Positions 43,684-52,030 of a stretch of DNA of 64,000 nucleotides are shown here, one piece after another. This DNA is from Azophilus sp965214305 (GTDB lineage Bacteria > Pseudomonadota > Gammaproteobacteria > Pseudomonadales > Azotimanducaceae): assembly GCA_965214305.1 (NCBI GenBank), contig OZ243949.1, positions 434,001-498,000 of the forward strand, written 5' to 3'. Below the pieces are notes generated by a model. It was not told where the DNA came from. It made no database searches and saw only the letters and a list, made by a program, of their open reading frames with translations. Made by a program: the position numbers and the translations under genes. Every line of letters begins with the position of its first letter. Within the stretch, counting starts at the first letter, position 1.

Positions 43684-44501
43684 TGGCATTGGTCTACGCC
43701 GGTGTTTGCAGCCACGCGCCCGGCATCACGGGCCGCGCTGAGCGCGCCGACCCGGCATTACGCGAACCTTTTTACAAACATTTCCGACAAATGGGCGATG
43801 ACATCCGCGCCGCCCGCCCCGATGCGTTGGTTGTGGTGGCAGCCGAGCATTTCGCCAATTTCTTTATGGACAACATGCCAGCCTATTGCATGGGCATGGC
43901 CGATTATTACGAGGGGCCGATTGAAGACCCCGGTTGGCTCGGTATCGAACCGAGGCGGGTACCCGGCAATGCGGACCTGTCCCGTCGCCTTATCGAGCCA
44001 ATCATGGCGCGCATCGACCTCGCCTATGCCCAGGAGTGGAAGTTCGATCACGGCATCATGGTGCCCCTACACTTTTTGACGCCGAACTACGACCTGCCGG
44101 TGATTCCGGTCAACATCAATTGCCAGGGGCCACCACTAACCCCGCCCGCCCGGGCCTACGAGTTTGGGCGCGCCCTGCGTTCGGCCTGCGATACGGTGCC
44201 GGAGCGCCTTGCCCTGGTCGGCACCGGCGGTATTTCCCATTGGCCGGCAACACCGGATTCCGGGAAGATCAATGAATCCTGGGATCGCGAGTTTCTCCAA
44301 CATTGGGCGGCCAACGATCGTGCCGCGCTTATCGCCTACAGCGATGCGGCGACTTGGCGGGACGGTGGCCAGGGTGGTTTCGAGATTCGCACCTTCATTG
44401 CCGTGGCCGGTGCGGCGGAGGGCTGCACCGGCGAAATCCGCCACTATGCGCCGATTCCCATTTTCGCGGTCGGTTGCACCGTTGCCCGGATGCGTCTCTA
44501 G
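43683..44501 (+). CDS. LigB-type extradiol ring-cleavage dioxygenase, catalytic subunit
   Basis: A 272-residue class III extradiol dioxygenase. Putative Fe(II) ligands are His11 (VCSHAPGI), His56 (AEHFANFF) and Glu234 (GGFEIRTF). His123 (FDHGIMVPLHFL) and His185 (TGGISHWPAT) are the conserved active-site histidines. The chosen start, ATG 43683, shares its A with the LigA-gene stop (TGATG). An open frame upstream is out of register with the LigA-like gene and is not used. It opens a catechol-type ring next to a hydroxyl. Context suggests homoprotocatechuate or a related catechol. Gallate or protocatechuate are alternatives. Confidence 0.88.
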   Translation: MALVYAGVCSHAPGITGRAERADPALREPFYKHFRQMGDDIRAARPDALVVVAAEHFANFFMDNMPAYCMGMADYYEGPIEDPGWLGIEPRRVPGNADLSRRLIEPIMARIDLAYAQEWKFDHGIMVPLHFLTPNYDLPVIPVNINCQGPPLTPPARAYEFGRALRSACDTVPERLALVGTGGISHWPATPDSGKINESWDREFLQHWAANDRAALIAYSDAATWRDGGQGGFEIRTFIAVAGAAEGCTGEIRHYAPIPIFAVGCTVARMRL

Positions 44502-44515
44502 CCCGCGAGGGGCTC

Positions 44516-45379
44516 CTAGGCGACCACTTCGTCCTCAACGGTGTTGCGCAGCAGCCCAATGCCCGGTACCTCCACTTCCACCAGATCGCCGGGTTGCAGA
44601 TATCTCGGCGGGTCGAAGCGTGCGCCCGCGCCGATGGGTGTGCCGGTGGAAATCAGATCGCCCGGATTGAGCGGCATGAAGGTGGACAGGTAGTTGATGA
44701 GCCGTTCAAAAGAGAAAATCAGGTTGGCCGTGCTGTCGCTTTGCCTTAATTCGCCATTGACGCGGGTGCTGAGGTGCAACGCATCAAAGTGTTCGAAGGC
44801 GTCCGCGGCAACCAACCAGGGCCCCACCGACCCGGAGTGCGCGAAGTTCTTGCCCTGGGTCACATTGAAGCGCGCGTGGCGCACCCAGTCGCGCAGGGTG
44901 CCTTCGTTCATCAGCGTGAGGCCGGCGATATGTTCACGGGCGCGGTGCTCGGGAATGCGCCGCCCGGCTTTACCAATGACGAGCACAATTTCCCCTTCAT
45001 AGTCGAGTTGATCGGATTCCGGGGGACGCATGAGTGGCCGCAGGTGCCCCGTTAGCGATTCGGGGGTACGCATGAACACGCTGGGATAAGCCGGTGCGGC
45101 ACTCTTATCCGCGTACTCTTCGTTGCGATTGGCGTAGTTGACACCAATGCAAACGATCTTGCCGGGCCGCGGCAGCGGCGGCAAAAACGCGATTTCGTCA
45201 ATACCGCAATCGTCGCAATGGGCTTCGGCAATATCCTGGGCGCGTTGCAAGGCACCCTGCGCCAGCAAGGCGTGGAGGCTCGGGTATTCGGGCAGGCGCC
45301 CGCTCAGATTGACCACGCCGGTGTCGCTCAGGACGCCGTATTGAACGCGCCGGTCGTGCTCATAGGTCAGGTACCTCAT
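44516..45379 (-). CDS. Fumarylacetoacetate hydrolase family protein (HpaG-like)
   Basis: A 287-residue protein of the FAH superfamily, which includes HpaG (decarboxylase/isomerase), acylpyruvate hydrolases and others. It has the core KIVCIGVNYANRNEEYA and the metal-binding Glu-x-Glu stretch DYEGEIVLVIGKAGRRI, then TQGKNFAHSGSVGPW and GDLISTGTPIGAG, all typical. The start is ATG 45379 (MRYLTYEHDRRVQYGVL), and ATG 45394 adds five residues. It lies on the strand opposite to its functional neighbours, and its TAG stop comes from a family-1 end (GGCTCCTAG). Its role in this pathway (opening or decarboxylating the ring-fission product) is inferred. Confidence 0.88.
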   Translation of the reverse strand: MRYLTYEHDRRVQYGVLSDTGVVNLSGRLPEYPSLHALLAQGALQRAQDIAEAHCDDCGIDEIAFLPPLPRPGKIVCIGVNYANRNEEYADKSAAPAYPSVFMRTPESLTGHLRPLMRPPESDQLDYEGEIVLVIGKAGRRIPEHRAREHIAGLTLMNEGTLRDWVRHARFNVTQGKNFAHSGSVGPWLVAADAFEHFDALHLSTRVNGELRQSDSTANLIFSFERLINYLSTFMPLNPGDLISTGTPIGAGARFDPPRYLQPGDLVEVEVPGIGLLRNTVEDEVVA

Positions 45380-45415
45380 ACCGCCTGCCATCAATGCGGA
45401 TTACAATAGCGCATC

Positions 45416-45829
45416 ATGCCGCATCTGATTGTTGAATACTCCGCCAACCTCGAAGCCGCCATGGATCTGGAGGGCTTGATGGTCAAGCTGCGTAACCAGG
45501 CTGTCGCCAGTGGCATTTTCCCGCTCGGCGGTATCCGTGTGCGGGCTGAGCGCCGCGACCGTTATCTGGTGGCGGACGGCGCGCCGGACAACGGCTTTGT
45601 ACACCTCATGGCCCGTATTGGCCAGGGGCGTGACGGTGCCACTCGCCGTGCCGCCGCCGAAACCTTGTTCGCGGTTCTGTGCGGCCACATGCAGACGCTG
45701 TTTGCTGAACGCGGCCTTGGTCTATCGTTTGAAATGGTCGAAATCGATCCGCAAACCAGCCTGAAAAAAAACAATTTGCATGAGCGATTGGGTGCGCGGC
45801 CGCAGGGCTCCGATCCGGCTAAGGCATGA
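45416..45829 (+). CDS. hpaF: 5-carboxymethyl-2-hydroxymuconate isomerase (HpaF/HpcD)
   Basis: A 137-residue member of the tautomerase superfamily, using the N-terminal proline exposed after Met removal (MPHLIVEYSANLE). The start and the downstream FVHLMARIGQGRDGATR and LSFEMVEIDPQTSLKKNNLHE match the CHMI family of homoprotocatechuate degradation. It is the strongest pathway marker in this region. Because the next gene may start at ATG 45826 (ATGA overlap), coupling with the TPR gene is possible. Confidence 0.92.
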   Translation: MPHLIVEYSANLEAAMDLEGLMVKLRNQAVASGIFPLGGIRVRAERRDRYLVADGAPDNGFVHLMARIGQGRDGATRRAAAETLFAVLCGHMQTLFAERGLGLSFEMVEIDPQTSLKKNNLHERLGARPQGSDPAKA

Positions 45830-45921
45830 AAAAACCAGGGCGATTATTTTGGCTAATCCTAATGGTACCGATGCCGCCTCAGGCGCCGCCCCGAGCCAAG
45901 GCCCCAACCGAGAGTAGAGCG

Positions 45922-46473
45922 ATGCAACGGCTGCTGACCAGTTTGCTGATTTTGGCCTCGGCGCAAGCGATGGGCGCCGAGACTTTCCTGCTCAACCGCT
46001 CACCCGCGCAAGACTGCTATCTTGCGACGCACGCCAGGGAAAGGCCCAGCGTGGGCGATATCGAAGTTTGCACGATGGCCATCGAGCGCCAGATGCTGTT
46101 GCCGCTGGATTTGGCGGCCACCTATTCTAATCGCGGCATTCTTCATGCGCGCACGGGCGATTATGTGGCGGCGCTCAAAGACCACAATCGAGCCCGGAGC
46201 CTGGCACCGGAAATCGCGAGCATCCACATCAACCGTTCCAATACGCTGATTGCGGTTAAACGTTACGAGGATGCCTTGCAAGACCTCGACAACGCCATCG
46301 CCATCGCCGATGCGGCCCTGCCCGTGGCGCACTACAACCGTGCGCTGATGTTCAAAACGCTCGGCGATACCGAAGCGGCGCGCGCGGACGCGGAGCGGGC
46401 TGCGGAACTCGCCCCGGAGTCCGAGGCCTACCGGCGCTTTATCCAAGACCTGTCCGCGCCTCTGCCCGAATAG
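45922..46473 (+). CDS. Exported tetratricopeptide-repeat protein
   Basis: A 183-residue protein. From ATG 45922 it begins MQRLLTSLLILASAQAMGAETF, a plausible signal peptide cut after MGA. ATG 45826, overlapping hpaF, would add 32 residues with another hydrophobic stretch. Two to three TPR units follow (ATYSNRGILHARTGDYVAALKDHNRA, SIHINRSNTLIAVKRYEDALQDLDNAI, VAHYNRALMFKTLGDTEAARADAERA). It probably is a periplasmic scaffold. No catalytic motif or specific partner is visible, and its link to the catabolic genes is only positional. Confidence 0.8.
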   Translation: MQRLLTSLLILASAQAMGAETFLLNRSPAQDCYLATHARERPSVGDIEVCTMAIERQMLLPLDLAATYSNRGILHARTGDYVAALKDHNRARSLAPEIASIHINRSNTLIAVKRYEDALQDLDNAIAIADAALPVAHYNRALMFKTLGDTEAARADAERAAELAPESEAYRRFIQDLSAPLPE

Positions 46474-46557
46474 GTTGGGTTCGCGCCAGCTCGCCAACTT
46501 GCCGATGGGTGCGTTTACATTCCCCCTCAATAGCATTGGTGAGATCGGCGGGCTAAT

Positions 46558-48072
46558 GTGAACGGAAACTTTTTCGCGGAACTGCAGGCGGCGTTCGTTG
46601 CCGTCGGCGCGCGGGCGGCGCTGCACCTGCCCGGTGGCGCGGTTTGGTCCTACGAGAAGCTGTTGCGCAACGCCGGAAAGGTGGCATCGGTGTTAAAGGA
46701 TGCCGGGCTGGGTGGGGGCGAGCGCGTCCTCGTCCAGGTGGAAAAAAGCCCCGAAGCGCTCGCTCTCTATCTCGGCACGCTCATGGCGGGGGGCATCTAT
46801 GTCCCCCTAAACACCGCCTATACCGGTTCGGAAGTGCGCTACTTTTTGAGGGATGCGCTGCCCAGGGTGGTTGTGCTGCGTCCCGATGACGAGCGGGTGC
46901 TCGCCCAGGCTTTTGCCGTCAAGCCCGCTCCGTGCGTATTGACCCTCGGTGCCGATGACGAGGGCAGTTTGGCCGAGGCGATGCGCAGCGCCCCATCCGA
47001 TAGCGACCCGGTATGCCGCGCCGCGGAGGATGTTGCCGCCATCGTCTACACCTCGGGCACCACCGGACGCGCCAAGGGCGCCATGCTCACGCACGCCAAT
47101 CTCGCCTCAAACGCCCGTGCCTTGCGCGATTGTTGGGGGTGGCGGCAGGACGATGTCTTGCTGCACGTCTTACCCCTGTTTCACGCCCACGGCTTATTTA
47201 TCGCGTTGCACTGCGCTCTGTTGGGTGGTACGCCGATCATACTGCTGCCGCGCTTCGATGCCGCCGAAGTGATACGGTATTTGCCGCGGGCCACCGTCAT
47301 GATGGGCGTGCCGACCTTTTATACGCGATTGTTGGACAACCCATCGTTTGGAACGGCCCAATGCGCTGGCGTGCGCCTGTTTGTTTCCGGTTCCGCGCCC
47401 CTTACCGAGCAGACCTTCCAAGCGTTTGCGACGCGCACCGGCCACCGCATTTTGGAGCGTTACGGTATGTCGGAGACCATCGTCAATACCTCCAATCCAC
47501 TTGATGGCGTTCGCCTTGCCGGTACGGTCGGATTTGCCCTACCCGGCGTGGCGGTTCGAGTCGTCGACGAATCGGGCGCCCCGGTTCCGGCGGCTGTGGT
47601 CGGCATGATCGAAGTGCGGGGTGAGAACGTATTCAAGGGTTATTGGCGGATGCCGGAAAAAACCGCCGAGGAATTTCGAGCCGATGGCTTTTTTATCACC
47701 GGCGATCTCGGCAGCTTGGCTGGCGATGGCCGCCTGACCATCGTTGGGCGTAGCAAGGACCTCATCATTTCCGGTGGCTACAACGTTTACCCCCGGGAAG
47801 TGGAGGCGGCACTCGATGCCCTTGACGAAGTGGTGGAGTCCACGGTCATCGGTGTGCCGCACCCGGATTTCGGCGAAGCGGTGGTGGCGGTCCTGGTGCC
47901 GGCGGCTGAACCGCTTGAGTTGGGAGCGCTACGGGCCGCGCTCAGTCAGCACCTGGCCCGCTTCAAGCACCCGAAATGGATCCTTAATCTACCCGAGTTG
48001 CCGCGCAACAGCATGGGCAAGGTACAGAAGAGCCGGTTGCGTCAAGACCACGCCGGCCTGTTTGAACGCTGA
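46558..48072 (+). CDS. matB: Malonyl-CoA synthetase (MatB-like acyl-CoA synthetase)
   Basis: A 504-residue adenylate-forming enzyme that activates malonate (or a similar dicarboxylate) to its CoA thioester. The P-loop is YTSGTTGRAKGAMLTHANL. Other core motifs are RYGMSETIVNTSNP, with the MatB-type NTSNP following the YGMSE motif, TVGFALPGV, GFFITGDLG, and the C-terminal Lys in PRNSMGKVQKSRLR. The start is GTG 46558, immediately after the recurring motif GGTGAGATCGGCGGGCTA. No better start exists. Malonyl-CoA could feed fatty acid or polyketide synthesis. Methylmalonate is also used by some relatives. Confidence 0.88.
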   Translation: MNGNFFAELQAAFVAVGARAALHLPGGAVWSYEKLLRNAGKVASVLKDAGLGGGERVLVQVEKSPEALALYLGTLMAGGIYVPLNTAYTGSEVRYFLRDALPRVVVLRPDDERVLAQAFAVKPAPCVLTLGADDEGSLAEAMRSAPSDSDPVCRAAEDVAAIVYTSGTTGRAKGAMLTHANLASNARALRDCWGWRQDDVLLHVLPLFHAHGLFIALHCALLGGTPIILLPRFDAAEVIRYLPRATVMMGVPTFYTRLLDNPSFGTAQCAGVRLFVSGSAPLTEQTFQAFATRTGHRILERYGMSETIVNTSNPLDGVRLAGTVGFALPGVAVRVVDESGAPVPAAVVGMIEVRGENVFKGYWRMPEKTAEEFRADGFFITGDLGSLAGDGRLTIVGRSKDLIISGGYNVYPREVEAALDALDEVVESTVIGVPHPDFGEAVVAVLVPAAEPLELGALRAALSQHLARFKHPKWILNLPELPRNSMGKVQKSRLRQDHAGLFER

Positions 48073-48091
48073 AGACTCCGACGATGGGCGC

Positions 48092-48643
48092 CTAGCTCGC
48101 AATCAGCGTCATCTCCAGCCGATTGCCGGGCCGCAGCACGGTGTGCGCTGGCCGCAGATCCACCAGCGCCTTGTCCACCTCGCTCTTCGGATGTGCCCAG
48201 GGCACCAGATGATCCCGCGGCTTGATTGTCAGGTTGCGAAAATTCAGTAGGGCATAGCGATGCGACTGAAATGCCCGGATCGGCGTATAGGCGGCAAACA
48301 GATGCACCCGCGTGTGGCGATGAATGTGGTTTGACAGCTCTTTCCCGAATTTCCTGAGCGCTGGGCCGTTGAAGTAATTCAGGCAATCCCAGAGTAGGCA
48401 GATGTCGAATTGGCAGTCTTTTGCTCGCTCCGGCAATTCCCGGCGCAGCGCATAGGGCTGTTTATTGTTATTGCGGAGTTGGTCGATCGTGTCGAGTAGG
48501 CAAATTTGTCCCCCAACACGATTATAGAAGGTGACGCTCTCGGGTTCCGCAGCCCCGAGATCGAGAATTTTGAGCCCGGTGGCGGGAGCGATGCCCTCAA
48601 AAACCCGAGAGACAAAGGGTGTGCTTTCGACTCGCCACTCCAT
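48092..48643 (-). CDS. Class I SAM-dependent methyltransferase-like protein
   Basis: A 183-residue protein with a Rossmann-type methyltransferase fold. GLKILDLGAAEPESVTFYNRVG carries motif I with the expected D-L-G-A but a less standard glycine pattern, and LLDTIDQL supplies the acidic end of strand 2. CQFDICLLWDCLNYF corresponds to motif IV. It is short for the family and substrate is unknown. The start is ATG 48643. It lies just upstream of the bactofilin on the opposite side of a small gap and is convergent with matB, and its stop (TAG within CGCCTAGCTCG) resembles the recurring short motif. Confidence 0.7.
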   Translation of the reverse strand: MEWRVESTPFVSRVFEGIAPATGLKILDLGAAEPESVTFYNRVGGQICLLDTIDQLRNNNKQPYALRRELPERAKDCQFDICLLWDCLNYFNGPALRKFGKELSNHIHRHTRVHLFAAYTPIRAFQSHRYALLNFRNLTIKPRDHLVPWAHPKSEVDKALVDLRPAHTVLRPGNRLEMTLIAS

Positions 48644-48694
48644 GTCCAGTGGCGATTGATGATGATGGGCTACGGACGGTATTTTTATGCCCCG

Positions 48695-49285
48695 TCAGGA
48701 TTTTGCCGTCTTGGGGGGTGCCGCCGCCGCGGTCATTTTGCGCTCGACGCCCTTGTCTTGCTGCTTGGCCAGTGTGGGCGCCTCGGCTTGTCTTTCCTGC
48801 TCCCTTGGCGGCATGTCGATCATCCCCTTAAACCAACCGCCTTCCTCCAACACAACCCGATTCGCCGAGATAGTACCCTCCAGCTTGCCGGTTGCCAAAA
48901 TGGTGACTTTCTCCAGCCCCTGAATATCGCCCTTGGCCTGGCCCCGAATGGTGATGTGCTTGGCAATGATATTGCCGTCGAGACGGCCCGACTCGCCGAT
49001 CTGAACATGGTGGTCGTTGACGACAACATTGCCTTGAATGGCGCCTCTTATCACCAGATCTTCGCGGGCGGCCACATCGCCCTTGATGGTCAGTGTCTCG
49101 CCGATGGCGGCGATTTGGCCATCGGGCAGTGCCCTTGGTGGTGGGTTGGCCGCGCCGGACCGAGTCGTTTGCGGCTTGGTTTGGACGTCTTCGATTTTCG
49201 TGCCCTCCGCCGCCGGGGAATTGAACAGCCGATTTCGCCAGTTGCCGGACGCGTCCGGGCCTTCTGCTTCAGGTCTTTGTGCCAT
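48695..49285 (-). CDS. Bactofilin (polymer-forming cytoskeletal protein)
   Basis: A 196-residue bactofilin (DUF583). The central right-handed beta-helix (about 55-150) has regular six-residue turns such as IAAIGETLTIKGDVAAREDLVIRGAIQGNVVV and LDGNIIAKHITIRGQAKGDIQG. Disordered N- and C-terminal tails flank it, and there is no transmembrane segment. Bactofilins self-assemble without nucleotide into filaments that localise cell-wall enzymes or polar complexes. No M23 peptidase gene, a common partner, is adjacent. It is separate from the suf operon by a family-2 repeat. Confidence 0.9.
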   Translation of the reverse strand: MAQRPEAEGPDASGNWRNRLFNSPAAEGTKIEDVQTKPQTTRSGAANPPPRALPDGQIAAIGETLTIKGDVAAREDLVIRGAIQGNVVVNDHHVQIGESGRLDGNIIAKHITIRGQAKGDIQGLEKVTILATGKLEGTISANRVVLEEGGWFKGMIDMPPREQERQAEAPTLAKQQDKGVERKMTAAAAPPKTAKS

Positions 49286-49363
49286 GCCGGAGCCTCATTT
49301 CTTCAGTACCCGCATAAGTTAGAACGATTGGCCGCGTTTTGCCAGTCAACAACGCAATTGGTG

Positions 49364-49442
49364 GTGTCGCAGTTTGAATTTTCCGACTGCGGTACGCCGC
49401 ATTTGGCGCAGCCTCCAAATCCAAATCAATGCAAACCGATAC
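49364..49442. repeat. Family-2 inverted-repeat element (copy C)
   Basis: A 79-bp element with ends GTGTCGCAGTTTGAATTTTC and AATCAATGCAAACCGATAC, nearly the reverse complement of the copy at 19393. It lies between bactofilin and sufE. The short motif CCCGCCTGTCTCACCAACG follows at 49478. Confidence 0.75.
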
Positions 49443-49500
49443 GGGACCACGCAATTCGGCACCCGCCCGCTTGGCTGGCCCGCCTGTCTCACCAACGCTT

Positions 49501-49917
49501 TTATGAGCCGGCGGCAGTCTGTTGGGCTTCGTGGCGGATACGCGCCACCATGGCGCGTAGGCCGTTGCCGCGGGTTGGGCTTAGGTGCCCGAGCAAGTCC
49601 AGGTCGTCGAACAGCGCCTCCATATCAAATGCGCAGACCTCCGCCGGTGTGCGATTCTCATAGGCGGCCAGCACGATGGCAATCAGCCCGCGCACGATCT
49701 GCGCATCGCTATCGATACGCAGCCGCAAGCGGCCCCGGGCGAGTTCGGTGAGCAGCCAGACTTGGCTTTGGCAACCGCGCACGAGGTTTTGCGCGGTCTT
49801 ATGTTGTTCCGGCAGCGGCGGTAAGGCTTTGCCCAGATCAATGACGAACCGATACTTGTCTTCCCAGGAGTCGAAGAAGGCAAAGGACTCGCGAATTTCG
49901 TCCAGTTGCGATGCCAC
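49501..49917 (-). CDS. sufE: Cysteine desulfuration protein SufE
   Basis: A 138-residue sulfur acceptor that takes persulfide from SufS and passes it to SufB. The active-site cysteine is Cys49 in NLVRGCQSQVWL, on the conserved loop. The C-terminal FDDLDLLGHLSPTRGNGLRAMVARI is typical. It is the last gene of the suf operon, ending with GTTGGTGAGACAGGC-type motif sequence beyond the stop. Its start abuts the sufT stop without a gap. Confidence 0.95.
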   Translation of the reverse strand: MASQLDEIRESFAFFDSWEDKYRFVIDLGKALPPLPEQHKTAQNLVRGCQSQVWLLTELARGRLRLRIDSDAQIVRGLIAIVLAAYENRTPAEVCAFDMEALFDDLDLLGHLSPTRGNGLRAMVARIRHEAQQTAAGS

Positions 49918-50445
49918 TCAGTAAAGTCCCAGTTCCAGTTGCGCCTCTTCACTCATCCTATCCCGCGACCAGGGCGGGTCGAAGACGAGCTCCACCTCAA
50001 CCTGTTTGACATGCGGTACCTTGGCCAGGCGTGTCTTGATATCGTCGATCAGTACCGGACCCATGCCGCAGCCGGGCGCGGTTAGCGTCATCCGAATGTT
50101 CACCACCCCGTCGGCGTCAATGCGGCGCTCGTAGATCAGGCCGAGGTCCACGATATTCACCGGAATCTCGGGGTCAAAGACGCTGGCCAGCGCCGTTTCA
50201 ATGTGGTCGGGGTCGATCTTGCCGTCGGGCGATGCGGGAAATTCCAGCACCTCCGGTGCGAAGCCGAGCGCATCGGCGTCCGCGCCGTCTATGCGGGCCA
50301 TATTGCCGTTGCAGACGACCGTGTAGGTGCCCCCCAAAGCTTGGGTAAGGGTTATGAAGGTGCCTTCGGGAATGCGCAGCGGGTCGCCGATTGGCACCAA
50401 GCGGGCGTCCACGGAGCGCAGAATGGGCAGAACGCGACGTTCCAT
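49918..50445 (-). CDS. sufT: Fe-S assembly protein SufT (MIP18/DUF59 family)
   Basis: A 175-residue SufT with an N-terminal extension (residues 1-75, containing EGTFITLTQALGGTYTVVCNGNMARIDG, the family-specific part). A DUF59/MIP18 domain (about 80-170) follows with DPEIPVNIVDLGLIYE and LTAPGCGMGPVLIDDIKTRL, including the conserved Cys. SufT proteins assist maturation of Fe-S proteins. Long SufT forms of this kind are found inside proteobacterial suf operons. The stop is followed directly by sufE. Confidence 0.93.
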   Translation of the reverse strand: MERRVLPILRSVDARLVPIGDPLRIPEGTFITLTQALGGTYTVVCNGNMARIDGADADALGFAPEVLEFPASPDGKIDPDHIETALASVFDPEIPVNIVDLGLIYERRIDADGVVNIRMTLTAPGCGMGPVLIDDIKTRLAKVPHVKQVEVELVFDPPWSRDRMSEEAQLELGLY

Positions 50446-50457
50446 CTCGCTGCTTTG

Positions 50458-50814
50458 TTAGCCTTCGCCGACCGAAAAACTCTCGCCGCAACCGCAATGT
50501 GCTGCTGCGTTGGGGTTTTTGAAACGCAGGCTGGAATTCAGCCCCTCGGTGACCAGATCGACTTCCGTACCCCGCACCAGCGGCCAATCGTCGGTGCTGA
50601 CGTAGACGGCAAGGCCCGGAGCGACGGGAAAAGCTTGATCGTTGTTGTCGGGGGCATCAATGTAGTCCAAGGTGTACATATAGCCGTTGCAGCCGCTCTC
50701 CTTAACACCGAGACGCAGGTGCCGCCGCCCGGACCGGGCAATCTGTTCGCCGATGTGCGCAGCGGCGGTATCGGTTACGGAGATTTGGCCAGGGTCGAAG
50801 GATGCCACGCTCAT
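50458..50814 (-). CDS. sufA: A-type Fe-S carrier protein SufA
   Basis: A 118-residue HesB/IscA-family carrier with the three conserved cysteines: Cys42 (ESGCNGYMYTLDY) and Cys107/Cys109 (HCGCGESF). It receives clusters from SufBCD and passes them to targets. It is placed after sufS rather than first as in E. coli, consistent with the sufBCDS-A-T-E order seen in several gammaproteobacteria. The start is ATG 50814, 13 bp after sufS. Confidence 0.94.
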   Translation of the reverse strand: MSVASFDPGQISVTDTAAAHIGEQIARSGRRHLRLGVKESGCNGYMYTLDYIDAPDNNDQAFPVAPGLAVYVSTDDWPLVRGTEVDLVTEGLNSSLRFKNPNAAAHCGCGESFSVGEG

Positions 50815-50827
50815 GGGTCGATTCCTC

Positions 50828-52027
50828 TCAGATAAAACTCAACGCCTTTTCGACGCCGGCGATCAGCCGCTCGACGTCCGTGGGCGAATTATACAGGCTG
50901 AAGGAGGCGCGGATGGTTCCGGGGATGCCGAGGCGCTGCATCAGCGGCATCGCGCAATGATGGCCGGTGCGCACCGCAATGCCTTGTTGGTCGAGCAGGG
51001 TGCCGATGTCTTCGGGATGGGCGCCATCAACCAGGAACGAAACCACCGATAGCCGTTCCGCCGGGTCACCCACGATGGTCAGGCCCGGCAACCGCCTGAG
51101 CCGGGTAAGCGCGGTCTGCACCAGTTGTTGTTCCCGTTCCAGCAAGGCCGCCCGAGGCAAGGACTCAAGATAGTTCACCGCCGCGCCCAAGCCGATGGCA
51201 CCGGCAATATTGGGGGTGCCCGCCTCAAACTTGTAGGGTGGTCTGTTGTAGGTGGTGCGTTCGATGGTGACATGCTCAATCATCTCGCCACCACCCTGGT
51301 GGGGCGGTAACGCATCCAGCAACGCCGCCTTGCCGTAGAGTGCGCCTATGCCGGTGGGGCCGAATAGTTTGTGCCCGGAGAAGGCGTAAAAATCACAGCC
51401 GAGCTCTTGCACATCAACAGGGATATGGGCGACGGCCTGGGCACCGTCGATCAGTGTCCAGGCACCCTGTCGCCGCGCCGCTTCGATAAGCTCCGCAATG
51501 GGATTCACCGTGCCGAGCGCGTTGCTGACGTGGACGACGGCCAGCAAACGGGTCTTGGGCCCCAATTTCGCATGTAAATCATCGATGTCGAGTTCCCCAT
51601 TGGGCGTTACCCGGCAGGCGATCAGCTTGGCGCCGGTGCGCTCGCACAGCATCTGCCAGGGTACGATGTTGGAGTGATGCTCCATCTCCGTGATGAGCAG
51701 TTCATCGCCCGTCTTGATGCGCGGCCCCAGGCTGGCGGCCACCAGATTGATGGCCTCGGTGGTGCCGCGCGTGAAAATCAGCTCGCTGCTGTGCGCCGCG
51801 CCGATAAAACGGCCGAGCGTTTGCCGTGCGCCCTCGAACGCCGTTGTTGCCTCGTCGGCCAAGCCATGAGCGGCCCGGTGTACATTGGCGTTGCCGCTTT
51901 CGTAGTAATGGCGAATGCTGTCCAGGACTTGGCGAGGCTTTTGGGTGGTGGCGGCGTTGTCGAGATAGACGAGTGGTTGTCCTTTGACAGTGCGCGCCAA
52001 GATGGGGAAGTCGTCGCGGATGTTCAT
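50828..52027 (-). CDS. sufS: Cysteine desulfurase SufS
   Basis: A 399-residue PLP-dependent group II cysteine desulfurase. The PLP lysine is Lys220 (YAFSGHKLFGPTGIG) and the persulfide cysteine is Cys358 in RTGHHCAMPL, the SufS-type motif. MEHHSNIVPWQ is also conserved. It removes sulfur from cysteine and hands it to SufE. The ATG at 52027 is separated from the sufD stop by only 3 bp. Confidence 0.97.
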   Translation of the reverse strand: MNIRDDFPILARTVKGQPLVYLDNAATTQKPRQVLDSIRHYYESGNANVHRAAHGLADEATTAFEGARQTLGRFIGAAHSSELIFTRGTTEAINLVAASLGPRIKTGDELLITEMEHHSNIVPWQMLCERTGAKLIACRVTPNGELDIDDLHAKLGPKTRLLAVVHVSNALGTVNPIAELIEAARRQGAWTLIDGAQAVAHIPVDVQELGCDFYAFSGHKLFGPTGIGALYGKAALLDALPPHQGGGEMIEHVTIERTTYNRPPYKFEAGTPNIAGAIGLGAAVNYLESLPRAALLEREQQLVQTALTRLRRLPGLTIVGDPAERLSVVSFLVDGAHPEDIGTLLDQQGIAVRTGHHCAMPLMQRLGIPGTIRASFSLYNSPTDVERLIAGVEKALSFI

Positions 52028-52030
52028 AAG

